DNA of 64,000 nucleotides, taken from contig NZ_ALJL01000016.1 of NCBI RefSeq assembly GCF_000287675.1, forward strand, positions 1-64,000, written 5' to 3'. The position numbers and the translations under genes were made by a program. Positions 42,485 to 52,219 of the stretch are shown one piece after another. Under the pieces are notes generated by a model that worked only from the letters and a program-made list of their open reading frames with translations, was not told the origin of the DNA and searched no databases. Position 1 is the first letter of the stretch; every line of letters starts with the position of its first letter. This stretch comes from Lachnoanaerobaculum sp. ICM7. Its GTDB lineage: Bacteria; Bacillota; Clostridia; Lachnospirales; Lachnospiraceae.

Positions 42485-43980
42485 TCACCCCCTGCTATAG
42501 CACTCATTATATTATTTTGAGATATTTCATCAGATTTTAATTCACCTACTTTTTTCTTATCTCTCATTACTACCATTCTTTGGCAAGTTCTGATCATCTC
42601 CTCGATTTCTGATGAAATAAATATTACACTCATGCCCTCGGTCGCCAATTTTAAAACCAATTTTTGAATCTCAGTTTTTGTTCCGACATCAATCCCTCTG
42701 GTAGGTTCATCAAGAATAAGAAGTTCAGGATTTGTGAGCAGCCATCTTGCAAGAATTACCTTTTGCTGATTTCCACCGGAAAGCTGTTTTATAGGTGTTT
42801 CTCTCCCGGCTGTTTTTATCTGTAATATTTCGATATACTTATCTACAAATTCTTCCTGCTTTTTTCTCGGTATAAGTTTAAATATTCCTTGTTTTGCCTG
42901 CATGGCTATTATTATATTTTCTCTTACAGACAGATCCGCTATAATTCCTTCATCTTTTCTGTTTTCAGGAAGATATGCCATCCCAAGTTTCATGGCATCA
43001 ATCGGAGCAGTTATTTTAACTTCTTTGTTTTTAAATACTATTTGACCGGTATCCGTTTTGTCGGCACCGTATATAGCTCTGACAAGTTCAGAACGCCCTG
43101 ATCCCAAAAGACCGGTTATTCCTATAACCTCTCCTTTATTTAACTTAAGATCAAACGGTTTTATATTACCATTTGATCCGAGTGACTTTGTGCTAAGAAG
43201 TACTTCCTTACCGGTAGTCTGTGTGCTTTCACTCTTAATATTTTCAAGGTCGTTAAAATCCTTACCCATCATTTTTGCTACAAGCTGTACTCTCGGGAGA
43301 TTATTCACTTCAAACTCTCCTACAAGAGCTCCATTTCTTAAAACAGTTATCTTATCACATACCGCATATACCTGTTCCAAAAAATGGGTAACAAATATTA
43401 TTCCTATTCCGTCATTTTTCAATTTTTTCATTAAAAGAAAAAGTTTTTCAACCTCTCCCTCATCAAGTGATGAAGTGGGCTCATCAAGTATCAATACTTT
43501 TGCCGACATATCAACCGCTCTTGCTATAGCAATCATTTGCTGTATTGCAATAGAATAGCTTTCTGTAGGTTTAGTTACATCTATTTTGATATCCAATTTA
43601 TCCAAAAGTTCCTTGGACATTCTATTCATTTTTTGCCAATCGATAAGTCCGAATTTTCTTGGCTCACGATCCAAAAATAAATTTTCAGCCACTGAGATAT
43701 TCGGGCAAAGATTTACTTCCTGATACACAGTACTTATTCCATTTTCCTGTGCTTCTTTGGGGCTTTTATTTATTATACTTTTTTTACCTTCAAGAATTAT
43801 CTGTCCGGTTTCAAACTCTTCCACACCTGTAAGTACCTTTATAAGTGTGGACTTACCCGCACCGTTTTCCCCCATCAGAGCATGTATTTCACCCTTGTTT
43901 AAATTAAAATCCACATTATCAAGTGCTTTTACTCCCGGAAAATTTTTACAGATTCCTCTCATTTTCAATAGATTATCCAT
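42481..43980 (-). CDS. ytfR: Sugar ABC transporter ATPase (two ABC domains), YtfR type
   Basis: This is a tandem ABC ATPase of about 499 residues. The first half has Walker A GENGAGKST and Walker B LILDEPTSSLD; its signature is degenerate (SYSIAIQQM). The second half has a modified Walker A (GLLGSGRSE), the full signature LSGGNQQK and LLILDEPTRGIDVG. This is the usual pattern of the ribose/galactofuranose class. The start is ATG 43980, with GAGGTG upstream; an earlier ATG at 44019 lies inside a stem-loop and lacks a ribosome binding site. Confidence 0.94.
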   Translation of the reverse strand: MDNLLKMRGICKNFPGVKALDNVDFNLNKGEIHALMGENGAGKSTLIKVLTGVEEFETGQIILEGKKSIINKSPKEAQENGISTVYQEVNLCPNISVAENLFLDREPRKFGLIDWQKMNRMSKELLDKLDIKIDVTKPTESYSIAIQQMIAIARAVDMSAKVLILDEPTSSLDEGEVEKLFLLMKKLKNDGIGIIFVTHFLEQVYAVCDKITVLRNGALVGEFEVNNLPRVQLVAKMMGKDFNDLENIKSESTQTTGKEVLLSTKSLGSNGNIKPFDLKLNKGEVIGITGLLGSGRSELVRAIYGADKTDTGQIVFKNKEVKITAPIDAMKLGMAYLPENRKDEGIIADLSVRENIIIAMQAKQGIFKLIPRKKQEEFVDKYIEILQIKTAGRETPIKQLSGGNQQKVILARWLLTNPELLILDEPTRGIDVGTKTEIQKLVLKLATEGMSVIFISSEIEEMIRTCQRMVVMRDKKKVGELKSDEISQNNIMSAIAGGE

Positions 43981-43993
43981 AATCACCTCAAAA

Positions 43994-44022
43994 GGAGTGA
44001 GGAGCAAACAACTCCTCACTCC
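43994..44022 (-). terminator. Stem-loop between YtfQ-like and YtfR-like genes
   Basis: A perfect 11-bp stem GGAGTGAGGAG/CTCCTCACTCC with a 7-nt loop is followed by TTTT in minus-strand RNA, then directly by the ribosome binding site of the ATPase gene. It is probably a partial terminator that favours the binding protein. Confidence 0.65.
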
Positions 44023-44060
44023 CGATATTTTCTTTATGCAAAATATAAAATTATGCCTTA

Positions 44061-45140
44061 TTAATAAGCTCTTCCTGCCTTAATTTTCTCAAGATCCATA
44101 CTTGTATCAAAATATGATTCATCAACATACTGAATCTTATCCACCGTTTCACCCTTTTCAAGCTTTTGAATGATTTCAGCCACTCTAGGTCCATGAAGCG
44201 GACTGCACTCAATACTTGCATTTAAATCACCTGCAATCATTGCATCAAATGCGGCCTTTACAGCATCAAATGATATAACTGTTATATCGCCTTCCGGTCC
44301 GCATGTTTTTCCTGCAGCCTTTATCGCATCAATAGCTCCAAAAGCCATATTGTCATTTTCCGCAACCACTACATCAATATCATCAAACTGCTTTAAAAAT
44401 GATTCCATAACTTCCTGACCCTTTGACTGTGTGAATTCACCTGTCTGCTTTGCAAGCATATTCCAGTTTGCGTTCTGTCCTAAAATATTTGCAAATCCGT
44501 CAGTTCTGCCAACCTGTGCGGATGCACCTATTGTACCTTGAAGAGTAACAATATTTATCTTCTCGTCAGCAGCTACATTCTTTGATTTCAAATAATCTTC
44601 AAGCCAATGTCCTGCAGTCTCACCCTCTTTTATAAAGTCACCGCATACAAGTGCTGTATAAAGAGAATCATCTGAAGTCTTTATCATACGGTCTGAAAGT
44701 ATTACAGGGATTCCTGCATCCTTTGCTTCCTGTAAAACCGTATCCCAGCCGGTTTCTACAACAGGTGCAAGTACGATATAGTCAACTTCCTGCTGAATAA
44801 AATCTCTGATAGCCTTAATCTGATTTTCCTGTTTTTGCTGAGCATCGTTAAATATAAGCTCATATCCGTTTTCAGGAACAAATGTAGATTTGAATGACTC
44901 GGTATTTGCCGTTCTCCAATCAGATTCAGCCCCAACCTGTGCATAACCTACTACAATAACCTTTGAAGCATCCTTAGACGCTTCACTCTTTGCTTCCTCA
45001 CTCTTACTCTCACCTGCGGTTTCTGATGATTCAACCGCCTTGCTCTCCTCAGGTGCTTTTGTACCTCCACCGCAACCTGTAAGTGCAAACATTGTCAGCA
45101 TAACTGCAGATACAAATAAACTTAAACCTCTTTTACTCAT
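44061..45140 (-). CDS. ytfQ: Sugar-binding lipoprotein, YtfQ type
   Basis: This periplasmic-binding-protein-like lipoprotein has 359 residues and the lipobox ALTGC (cysteine about 23). Its sequence VVGYAQVGAESDWRTANTES and QQKQENQIKAIRDFIQQ closely follows YtfQ of the galactofuranose transporter, as does ETGWDTVLQEAKDAGIPVIL. An AAGGAGG lies before the ATG. A furanose or related sugar as ligand is inferred from this likeness. Confidence 0.9.
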   Translation of the reverse strand: MSKRGLSLFVSAVMLTMFALTGCGGGTKAPEESKAVESSETAGESKSEEAKSEASKDASKVIVVGYAQVGAESDWRTANTESFKSTFVPENGYELIFNDAQQKQENQIKAIRDFIQQEVDYIVLAPVVETGWDTVLQEAKDAGIPVILSDRMIKTSDDSLYTALVCGDFIKEGETAGHWLEDYLKSKNVAADEKINIVTLQGTIGASAQVGRTDGFANILGQNANWNMLAKQTGEFTQSKGQEVMESFLKQFDDIDVVVAENDNMAFGAIDAIKAAGKTCGPEGDITVISFDAVKAAFDAMIAGDLNASIECSPLHGPRVAEIIQKLEKGETVDKIQYVDESYFDTSMDLEKIKAGRAY

Positions 45141-45196
45141 AAACTCCTCCTTAAAATTATTTACGAAACATTTATTTGTTTACTATATTGTAATAC

Positions 45197-45226
45197 AAAA
45201 AAATCTATGTAAACATAGATTTTTTT
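45197..45226. terminator. Terminator between kinase gene and sugar transporter operon
   Basis: A perfect 13-bp inverted repeat (seven A, TCTATG; CATAGA, T-run) with a 4-nt loop lies between the kinase gene and the binding-protein gene. T-runs on both strands make it symmetrical. It should end the dnaG...kinase transcript, so the transporter has its own promoter in the next 55 bp, which I could not define clearly. Confidence 0.65.
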
Positions 45227-45301
45227 ACGCATTTTTTATATTATTTTCATTATAAGAAATTTATGTATATTATTTTATGATATATGTTTAATATATTCAG
45301 A

Positions 45302-46741
45302 TTAGATTAAATCACTTTCTACAGGCAGTATTATACTTACAGTCGTACCTATATTCTCGGTACTGTCTATATTCAGTCCATATTCATTACCATAATAAAG
45401 CCTTATTCTTTCCGCCACATTATAAAGTCCGAAGCTCTCTTTTGATGACTTTACTATATCAATTTCATCTATATATTCACTTTTTATAATATTTTTTAAG
45501 CTTTCAAGCTTTTTAGTCTCCATTCCGATCCCGTTATCTGTTACCTGTAAAATTATATGCTCATCTTTTCTATAGCCTTTTACCGAAATCTTACCGCCGC
45601 TTCTTTTATACTTTATACCATGGTAAAGTGCATTTTCTACAATCGGTTGTAATAAAAGTTTCAAAATTCTTATATCAAACAGATTATCTTCTACATCAAT
45701 ACTGTATTCCAAAATATCCTCATACCTGAATTTTTGTATCTTTAAATAATTTTCTATATGCCTTATTTCTTCTCTTATCTGTATAAATCTTTTTCCGTTA
45801 TTTAATCCTATCCTTAAAAAGCCCGACAATGCGGTTATCATATCAACCACTTTTTTTGAATCACCTGCTTCAGCCATCCATACAACAGTATCAAGTGTAT
45901 TATATAAAAAATGTGGATTTATCTGAGATTGTAAAAGCCAAAGTTCCGTGTTTTTCTTATTCTTTTGCTCTGTCTTTATATTCTCGATAAGCTCTTTTAT
46001 TCTGATTATTTTATTATTAAAATTTTCCGACAGTTCATCGATTTCTAAAATACTGCTCTCCGGATTATTCTCCAATAAATCATTTTCACTTCTTTTTGTA
46101 TAATTACAAAGATTTATAATAGGAGCCGCAATATGTCTTGATACCTTTTTATACATGTATAAAGTAAAGTACAAAATAAGAAATACACTGATAATACTAA
46201 GCATAAATATAACAGCCATCTGATTTCTTATCTTTATACTTACTATGTTAAGCTCTTTGGTCTCCTCATATATATAGTCATTTACAGTATCTTCTATCAG
46301 CTCGGTTGTAACCCTGATATCATACTCCAAACTGTCTATATTTTTATTATAGTCTTTATATATATCACTTTTACCGATATTATCTATTTGTTTCTTGAGT
46401 AAATTTAAAAGTATTATAAGGCCTTTCGGTCTGTTTATGCCTTCATCTTTATTGTTCGTTTCAAGCAACTTTTCAAATATTTTATTTGCATATTCAAGGT
46501 CTTCATACGGATTTTGATTTTCTATAGTATCCGCACCTATTACCACCCTGTACATCTTATGGTCTACATTCTCTTTAAATTTAAAATTAAATTCTGTTGC
46601 AATACTTATATTTTTTACTATACTCCCATACTTATCATTCTGCCATTTCATCACGAATAAAAGGTAAATAATGATAAATGCAATGGGTATAAAGGTTACA
46701 AACAACCTTTTCATAATATAATTTTGTATACTATTCTTCAT
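45302..46741 (-). CDS. YesM-type sensor histidine kinase
   Basis: This sensor kinase of about 479 residues has membrane helices at about 10-28 and 175-198, an extracellular sensing region between them, a HAMP-like linker, and the phospho-acceptor in QINPHFLYNTLDT (about H277). A C-terminal HATPase domain has VENALYHGIKY and DNGIGM. I chose ATG 46741, which overlaps the regulator stop by 11 bases; an upstream in-frame ATG would run far into the regulator gene. It probably senses the ligand of the adjacent YtfQ-type transporter. Confidence 0.9.
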   Translation of the reverse strand: MKNSIQNYIMKRLFVTFIPIAFIIIYLLFVMKWQNDKYGSIVKNISIATEFNFKFKENVDHKMYRVVIGADTIENQNPYEDLEYANKIFEKLLETNNKDEGINRPKGLIILLNLLKKQIDNIGKSDIYKDYNKNIDSLEYDIRVTTELIEDTVNDYIYEETKELNIVSIKIRNQMAVIFMLSIISVFLILYFTLYMYKKVSRHIAAPIINLCNYTKRSENDLLENNPESSILEIDELSENFNNKIIRIKELIENIKTEQKNKKNTELWLLQSQINPHFLYNTLDTVVWMAEAGDSKKVVDMITALSGFLRIGLNNGKRFIQIREEIRHIENYLKIQKFRYEDILEYSIDVEDNLFDIRILKLLLQPIVENALYHGIKYKRSGGKISVKGYRKDEHIILQVTDNGIGMETKKLESLKNIIKSEYIDEIDIVKSSKESFGLYNVAERIRLYYGNEYGLNIDSTENIGTTVSIILPVESDLI

Positions 46742-47825
46742 TTTTATTTTCTCTGTATGACTTAGGTGTGTCTCCTTGATATTTTTTAAAAGCCGAACTG
46801 AAATAATGTTGATCACGATATCCGACTTCCATTGCTATATCAGATATCCTTTTATCCGTGCTTCTAAGAAGTCTTTTAGCTTCATCAATTCTGGTTTTTG
46901 TCAGATAGTCTATAAAGTTCATCCCTGCTTCCTGCTTAAAAACAGTACTGAAATATGTGGGACTCAGCCCGATATATTCCGCAACACTGTTTAAAGAAAT
47001 CTCAGGCTCCATATATTTTTTCTCCACAAAGTCTTTTGCCTTATTAAGTAAAAAGCTGTACTGCCTTCCTGTAATCTGATCTCTTTTATCGATCATATAT
47101 TCCAGTAATTTTAAAAAATATTGCTTCATAGTATAAATATCTGTAACAGCTTCATCAAATACTTCCATACTTCCGAATTTATTTCCCAGCTCCTCCTTAT
47201 CATCAACATTACTGAGGAATTTTTCAGATTCTATAAAAGCATCCATTATAACATACTGTCTGAATATTAAAGATTTTAACTGTCCGTCCATATTGTCAGT
47301 ATATTCTTCAACATAACTTTTAATATCCTGACTCTTTCCATTTATAATAAATTCCTTGAAGCTTCCTTTATTAAATCCTGATGTATCGAATTTCTTTATA
47401 TCATATTCAATATTTTCCGCCTTTATATTTCGCAAGATACTGTGTCGTTTTGAATCTACAATCGGCTTTATTTTCTTTAAAACCGATATGAGCTTTTCTT
47501 TTGAAACCGGCTTTAAAAGATATTCGGATGCACCTATATGTATAGCTTTCTGGGCATAGTCAAAATCATCATAACCGCTTAAAAATATAATAACAGTCTC
47601 CGGAAACCTTTCCTTTACTATTCTTCCAAGTTCCAATCCGTCCATAAAAGGCATCTTTATATCTGTTATCAATATATCCGGTTTTGAAATCTCAATTAGG
47701 GGAAGTGCCAATTCACCGTCGGCAGCTTCCCCTACAAAATCAAATCCATATGAATTCCAATCTATTTCATTTTTTATACCTTCTCTTACAAACTTTTCAT
47801 CCTCAACTAAAAAGACTTTTACCAT
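46731..47825 (-). CDS. AraC-type response regulator
   Basis: The 364-residue regulator has the receiver phospho-acceptor D55 (ILITDIKMPFMDG) and a C-terminal AraC domain (VAEYIGLSPTYFSTVFKQE, IAMEVGYRDQHYFSSAFKK). Its ATG is only 3 nt after the nif3-like stop, so it is expressed as the tail of the dnaG-rpoD group. The likely target is the sugar transporter at 45.1 kb. Confidence 0.92.
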   Translation of the reverse strand: MVKVFLVEDEKFVREGIKNEIDWNSYGFDFVGEAADGELALPLIEISKPDILITDIKMPFMDGLELGRIVKERFPETVIIFLSGYDDFDYAQKAIHIGASEYLLKPVSKEKLISVLKKIKPIVDSKRHSILRNIKAENIEYDIKKFDTSGFNKGSFKEFIINGKSQDIKSYVEEYTDNMDGQLKSLIFRQYVIMDAFIESEKFLSNVDDKEELGNKFGSMEVFDEAVTDIYTMKQYFLKLLEYMIDKRDQITGRQYSFLLNKAKDFVEKKYMEPEISLNSVAEYIGLSPTYFSTVFKQEAGMNFIDYLTKTRIDEAKRLLRSTDKRISDIAMEVGYRDQHYFSSAFKKYQGDTPKSYRENKNEE

Positions 47826-47828
47826 CCC

Positions 47829-48617
47829 CTACATTATCTCCACCGGATTTGTATTTTTGAATTCAAAAACATTCAATTCACTATATTTTTTTAAATCATT
47901 TACAATTTTTTCTGTAAATACATGCTCTAAGCCATAATGTGTGGCATCTATAATACAGATGCCTTCATTAATAGCATCAAGTCCTTCATGATGTGTAATA
48001 TCACCTGTTATCAGTACATCCGCCTCACCTAGAGCATACTTATACATTCCTCTTCCTGAGCCCGGGCTTATAGCAATCCTTTTAATATTCCCCTTTATAT
48101 TCTCTCTTCCAAATACAGTTAATTTTTTTAAATCGAATGTTTCCTTTATTAAATTAAGCAATTCATCAAATGAAAGCGCCTTTTTTAAATCTCCTATCTT
48201 TCCGACTCCAAGCTCTTTACCGTCCACATTTGCCGTAACTTCAAGCGGTTTTGTATTTGAAAGTGAAAGTTTTTCCTTTGCAATATCTGCCATACCGCCT
48301 ATTGCAATATCAAAATTTGTATGCATTGCAATCACGGAAATATCATTTTTAAGTATCTTTAAAATATAGTTTCCAAGGAGTGTGTCATCTGTAACTCTCT
48401 TTATAGCTGAAAAAATAATCGGGTGATGTGACACAATCAAATCAATACTCTTTGCGCCGGCGTAGTCAAGTACTTCATTTGTAATATCAAGTACTACCAA
48501 AACTTTTCTTACCTCTTTATCACTTCTTCCCAGTAAAAAACCTGAATTGTCCCAGTCCATAGCAAGCTCAAGCGGATATAATCTTTTTAAGTATTCAAAA
48601 ATCTCACTGCATTTCAT
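47829..48617 (-). CDS. Nif3-like dinuclear metal centre protein
   Basis: The 262-residue protein has the metal-binding SHHPIIFS (about 63-70), HTNFDIA (about 98-104) and C-terminal THYGLEHVFTEK (about 227-238). These are the ligands of the Nif3/YqfO family, which is sometimes named GTP cyclohydrolase 1 type 2. It is the short form without the inserted PII-like domain. It overlaps trmK by 14 bases, a standard Firmicutes pair. Confidence 0.92.
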   Translation of the reverse strand: MKCSEIFEYLKRLYPLELAMDWDNSGFLLGRSDKEVRKVLVVLDITNEVLDYAGAKSIDLIVSHHPIIFSAIKRVTDDTLLGNYILKILKNDISVIAMHTNFDIAIGGMADIAKEKLSLSNTKPLEVTANVDGKELGVGKIGDLKKALSFDELLNLIKETFDLKKLTVFGRENIKGNIKRIAISPGSGRGMYKYALGEADVLITGDITHHEGLDAINEGICIIDATHYGLEHVFTEKIVNDLKKYSELNVFEFKNTNPVEIM

Positions 48618-49284
48618 TCATTGTCTCCTTAATTATATCAAGTCTATGTCTAAGTTCTTTTTTTCTGTCTTCATTTAATCCGGTATTTGATAGAATACTT
48701 AGGTACTTTTCTTCTTCTTTTTTTAGAAATCCAAGTAATACCGGATGTTTATTTTCTATAAGATATTTACCGTATAAGAGCTCAGCCTCCGAATACATAA
48801 CTGTATTTTCTGTATACCTTACTTCCATTACTGTATAAAACTTGCCCTCATCTATACACATATCTTCTTTTAATATTTTAAATCCTTTTCTTATCAGGTA
48901 ATCTCTCACTTCATCTGTTTTTGTATGAGGCGACAATATAAAGGTATTTTTCTTATCAAAAAATGCTTTTCCTCTATTTAAAATATCTATAATGAGTTCT
49001 CCACCCATTCCGGCTATTATTATTGTATCCACCTCTTTACTTGACATTTTATCAAGACCGTTAGAAAGTCTCAGAACAATATTTTCACTTACACCGAAGT
49101 TTTCTATGTTTTCTTTTGCTTTTTCCAATGGTCCTTTATTTATATCACAGGCATAAGCCTTATCTATTATATTATTTTTTATAAGATAGATAGGTATATG
49201 TGCGTGATCCGTTCCTATATCCGCTACCACTGAATTTTTCTTCACAAAATCAGCAATAGTTTGCAATCTTTTTGACAGTTTCAT
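48604..49284 (-). CDS. trmK: tRNA (adenine-22 N1)-methyltransferase
   Basis: This SAM-dependent enzyme methylates A22 of tRNA. The 226 residues begin with the family signature LSKRLQTIADFV, then VADIGTDHAHIPIYLI (SAM site, about 19-34), IIIAGMGGELI and LSPHTKTDEVRDYL. It sits between rpoD and nif3, the conserved order in Firmicutes. Confidence 0.94.
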   Translation of the reverse strand: MKLSKRLQTIADFVKKNSVVADIGTDHAHIPIYLIKNNIIDKAYACDINKGPLEKAKENIENFGVSENIVLRLSNGLDKMSSKEVDTIIIAGMGGELIIDILNRGKAFFDKKNTFILSPHTKTDEVRDYLIRKGFKILKEDMCIDEGKFYTVMEVRYTENTVMYSEAELLYGKYLIENKHPVLLGFLKKEEEKYLSILSNTGLNEDRKKELRHRLDIIKETMNEMQ

Positions 49285-49289
49285 TTTTT

Positions 49290-50459
49290 CTATTCCAAAA
49301 AATCTTTTAATCTTTTTGTTTTTGACGGATTTCTAAGCTTTCTTAGAGCTTTTGCTTCAATTTGCCTTATTCTCTCTCTTGTGATTCCGAAGACCTTTCC
49401 TACCTCTTCAAGTGTTCTGGGTTTTCCGTCCTCAAGTCCGAATCTAAGGAGGATTACCTTTTGTTCTCTTTCGGTAAGTGATTTTATTACTTCAATCAAT
49501 TGGTCATGTAAGAGCACATCCATTGCGAAGTTGACAGGAACTTTAGCATTAAAATCCTGTAAAAAATCTCCCAGATGTGAATCGTCTTCATCACCTATAG
49601 GTGTTTCCATAGATACAGGTTCCAGTGCAAAATTCATTATCTCCCTTACTTTCGATACCGGAAGACTCATTATCTTTGCAACTTCCTCAGGTTTCGGCTC
49701 TCTGCCAAGCTCCTGTACAAGTTTTCTCTGTGTCTTTATAAGCCTGTTTATTGTCTCAACCATATGCACCGGAATCCTTATGGTTCTGGCCTGGTCTGCA
49801 ATAGATCTGGTTATAGCCTGCCTTATCCACCATGTTGCATAAGTTGAAAATTTAAATCCCTTTTGATAATCAAATTTTTCAACAGCACGTAAAAGCCCAA
49901 GATTTCCTTCCTGTATAAGGTCCAAAAGTTGCATTCCTCTGCCCATATATCTTTTTGCAATGCTTACAACAAGCCTTAAATTGGATTCCGCCATTTTTTT
50001 TGCGGCTTCCTTTCTTATGTTTTCATCAGGGTCGGAAATTTTCTGAGCAAGTACCATCTCTTCTTCCACACTAAGTAAAGGAATTTTGCCTATTTCCTTC
50101 AGATACATCTTTATAGGATCTTCTACGGAAACATAATCGTCCAAATCATCAAGTATATTTAAGTTTATATTTTCAAGGTCCTTTATATCCTCTTCATTGA
50201 ACTCATCTTCAAATTCATTTTCCTTTAGAATAATGAATTCTTCCGGGTCTGCATCGCTGTCAAATTCAGTAGGCTCTTTCTCATAATCCTCATCAATAAA
50301 AATATCTCTCTTTTCAAGAAATTCAATAAAATCAGGAAGATATTCCTTCGGTATATCATTATCAGAGAAAATCTTTTGGATATTTGAAGCATTGATTTTT
50401 CCGTTAAAATCTTTCTTTAATATCTTTTCAAACTCATTATTTAAATTCTTCCCCCTCAT
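49290..50459 (-). CDS. rpoD: RNA polymerase primary sigma factor
   Basis: This is the housekeeping sigma factor with 389 residues. An acidic region 1 (about 60-110) precedes region 1.2/2 ([17 protein letters not shown]), region 2.3-2.4 ([20 protein letters not shown]), region 3 and region 4 with a helix-turn-helix ([20 protein letters not shown]). The gene follows dnaG by 10 nt with GGAGGAAG as ribosome binding site, the classic macromolecular synthesis operon. Confidence 0.97.
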   Translation of the reverse strand: MRGKNLNNEFEKILKKDFNGKINASNIQKIFSDNDIPKEYLPDFIEFLEKRDIFIDEDYEKEPTEFDSDADPEEFIILKENEFEDEFNEEDIKDLENINLNILDDLDDYVSVEDPIKMYLKEIGKIPLLSVEEEMVLAQKISDPDENIRKEAAKKMAESNLRLVVSIAKRYMGRGMQLLDLIQEGNLGLLRAVEKFDYQKGFKFSTYATWWIRQAITRSIADQARTIRIPVHMVETINRLIKTQRKLVQELGREPKPEEVAKIMSLPVSKVREIMNFALEPVSMETPIGDEDDSHLGDFLQDFNAKVPVNFAMDVLLHDQLIEVIKSLTEREQKVILLRFGLEDGKPRTLEEVGKVFGITRERIRQIEAKALRKLRNPSKTKRLKDFLE

Positions 50460-50469
50460 ACTTCCTCCA

Positions 50470-52209
50470 CTAACCTAAATCAACATGAAGTTTTCGCAAT
50501 ATCGCCTGTTCCTCGATAATTTTTTGAAACTCTTCTATACCTTTTGCATTTTTACTTTTCTCGTCTAAACTCGCCTGTCTGATTTTAAGTATACTTTCAG
50601 TGACAGCTTTTTTCTTTTCGTCGTCACTGAGGTTAGTCCCCAAAGTTGTATTAAGTATTTTGGAAAGCAGTCTCTGTTTTTCCATGTCATCCGCATAGTC
50701 ATCACATATATTTGAAAATCTCAAATCTCCGGTTCTAAGTTTTTCAAATATCTTTACAGCTACATCCCTATAGAAACCTTCGCTGAAATTTTCCGGAGAA
50801 ATATACTCACTTATCTTATCAAAAAGTGACACTTCCTCAACCATCCATGTAAGCAAAAGTCCCTGTGCTTTTGTATATCCGTCATCAATTTTTTTATTTT
50901 CTTTACTCGAATTTTTATTTTCGGAAACTGTAGTATTTCCGAAGGAATTAACCATATCAAAGAGTGCATTATATTCAATCATCAATCTCTTTGCTACAGC
51001 ATGAGTGTAATTTTCTCTTTCAAGCTTTTCATGAAATCCGCTTAGCATTCTTGCAACTTCCCTGTAAAAGTTTGTCCTTTCATCAGGCTCGTTTAAATTA
51101 TAATCTTTCTTCAGTATTTCAACTTCCCAAAGAAAGGCATTATCTGCAGAATCTATCCTCTTTTGAAATTCCTCACTTCCGAGATTTTTTATAAATTCAT
51201 CCGGATCTTTGTACGGAGCCATAGATAATACTTTTACATTTAAGTTTTCTTCTTTTAAAAGAGGAATAGCTCTCTTTGCCGCATTTATACCTGCACCGTC
51301 AGAATCATATGTAAGTATAACCTTTTTTGTATATCTACTTATAAGTTTTACATGCAGAGGTGTGAGTGCGGTTCCAAGACTTGCCACAGAGTTCTCAAAT
51401 CCTGCATTGTGTAAAGCTATGACATCCATATATCCTTCACACACCAAAAAAAAGTCTCTTCTTGTTCTCTTTGCAAAATTCAATCCGTAAAGATTCCTAC
51501 TCTTATCAAAAGCAAGGGTCTCAGGTGAATTTACATATTTTGGAAGTCCGTCGCCCAAGACTCTTCCACCAAACCCTATAACTCTGGAATTGACGTCTAT
51601 TATCGGAAACATAACTCTGTTCCAGAATCTGTCTCTTGCACCCTTTTCATCAATATTTATAAGACCGCTTTTTTTCAATATATCATCACTGTATCCCATA
51701 CCTTTAAGATATTGATACAGATCATTTGATGTTTTTTTTGCAAATCCAAGTCCGAAATGAGTAATATGTCTGCTCTCAAGCCCTCTGTCTTTGAAGTATT
51801 TCAATCCGATCTCACCGTCTTTTGAAAGCAAGTTTTCATAGAAATACTTTGCGGCAGTCTTATTTATTTCAAGAATAATGTTTTTTTCATCATTTTTTGC
51901 TCTGTCATTGTCACTTACCTGTGGCAATTCTATATTGGCTCTTTTGGCCAGCAGTGTTAATGCTTCTGTAAAAGAATAATTTTCATACTGCCTTATAAAA
52001 GCTATTACATCTCCCCCGACACCACAACCGAAACAATGGAATAGTTGCTTGCTCTGTGATACTGAAAATGAAGGAGATTTTTCTGCATGAAAGGGACAGA
52101 GTCCCATATAGTTAGCACCTTTTTTTTGTATTTTCACATAGCTTGAAACAACATCCACTATATCATTTGCAGATCTTACCTCATCTATTATTTCATTTGA
52201 ATAATACAA
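50470..52209 (-). CDS. dnaG: DNA primase
   Basis: This enzyme makes RNA primers at the replication fork. The 579 residues have an N-terminal zinc site (C38, H41, C59, C62), the RNA polymerase core with a TOPRIM region ([11 protein letters not shown] and LTYDSDGAG) and a C-terminal helicase-binding part. The start is TTG, 6 nt after AAGGAG. It lies downstream of a dGTPase gene in the same orientation. Confidence 0.96.
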   Translation of the reverse strand: MYYSNEIIDEVRSANDIVDVVSSYVKIQKKGANYMGLCPFHAEKSPSFSVSQSKQLFHCFGCGVGGDVIAFIRQYENYSFTEALTLLAKRANIELPQVSDNDRAKNDEKNIILEINKTAAKYFYENLLSKDGEIGLKYFKDRGLESRHITHFGLGFAKKTSNDLYQYLKGMGYSDDILKKSGLINIDEKGARDRFWNRVMFPIIDVNSRVIGFGGRVLGDGLPKYVNSPETLAFDKSRNLYGLNFAKRTRRDFFLVCEGYMDVIALHNAGFENSVASLGTALTPLHVKLISRYTKKVILTYDSDGAGINAAKRAIPLLKEENLNVKVLSMAPYKDPDEFIKNLGSEEFQKRIDSADNAFLWEVEILKKDYNLNEPDERTNFYREVARMLSGFHEKLERENYTHAVAKRLMIEYNALFDMVNSFGNTTVSENKNSSKENKKIDDGYTKAQGLLLTWMVEEVSLFDKISEYISPENFSEGFYRDVAVKIFEKLRTGDLRFSNICDDYADDMEKQRLLSKILNTTLGTNLSDDEKKKAVTESILKIRQASLDEKSKNAKGIEEFQKIIEEQAILRKLHVDLG

Positions 52210-52219
52210 TTATTTCTCC

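Noticed and set aside
43058-43558. + strand open frame of 166 codons opposite the sugar ATPase
   Set aside because: It is a shadow of a strongly conserved ABC ATPase and has no start signal.
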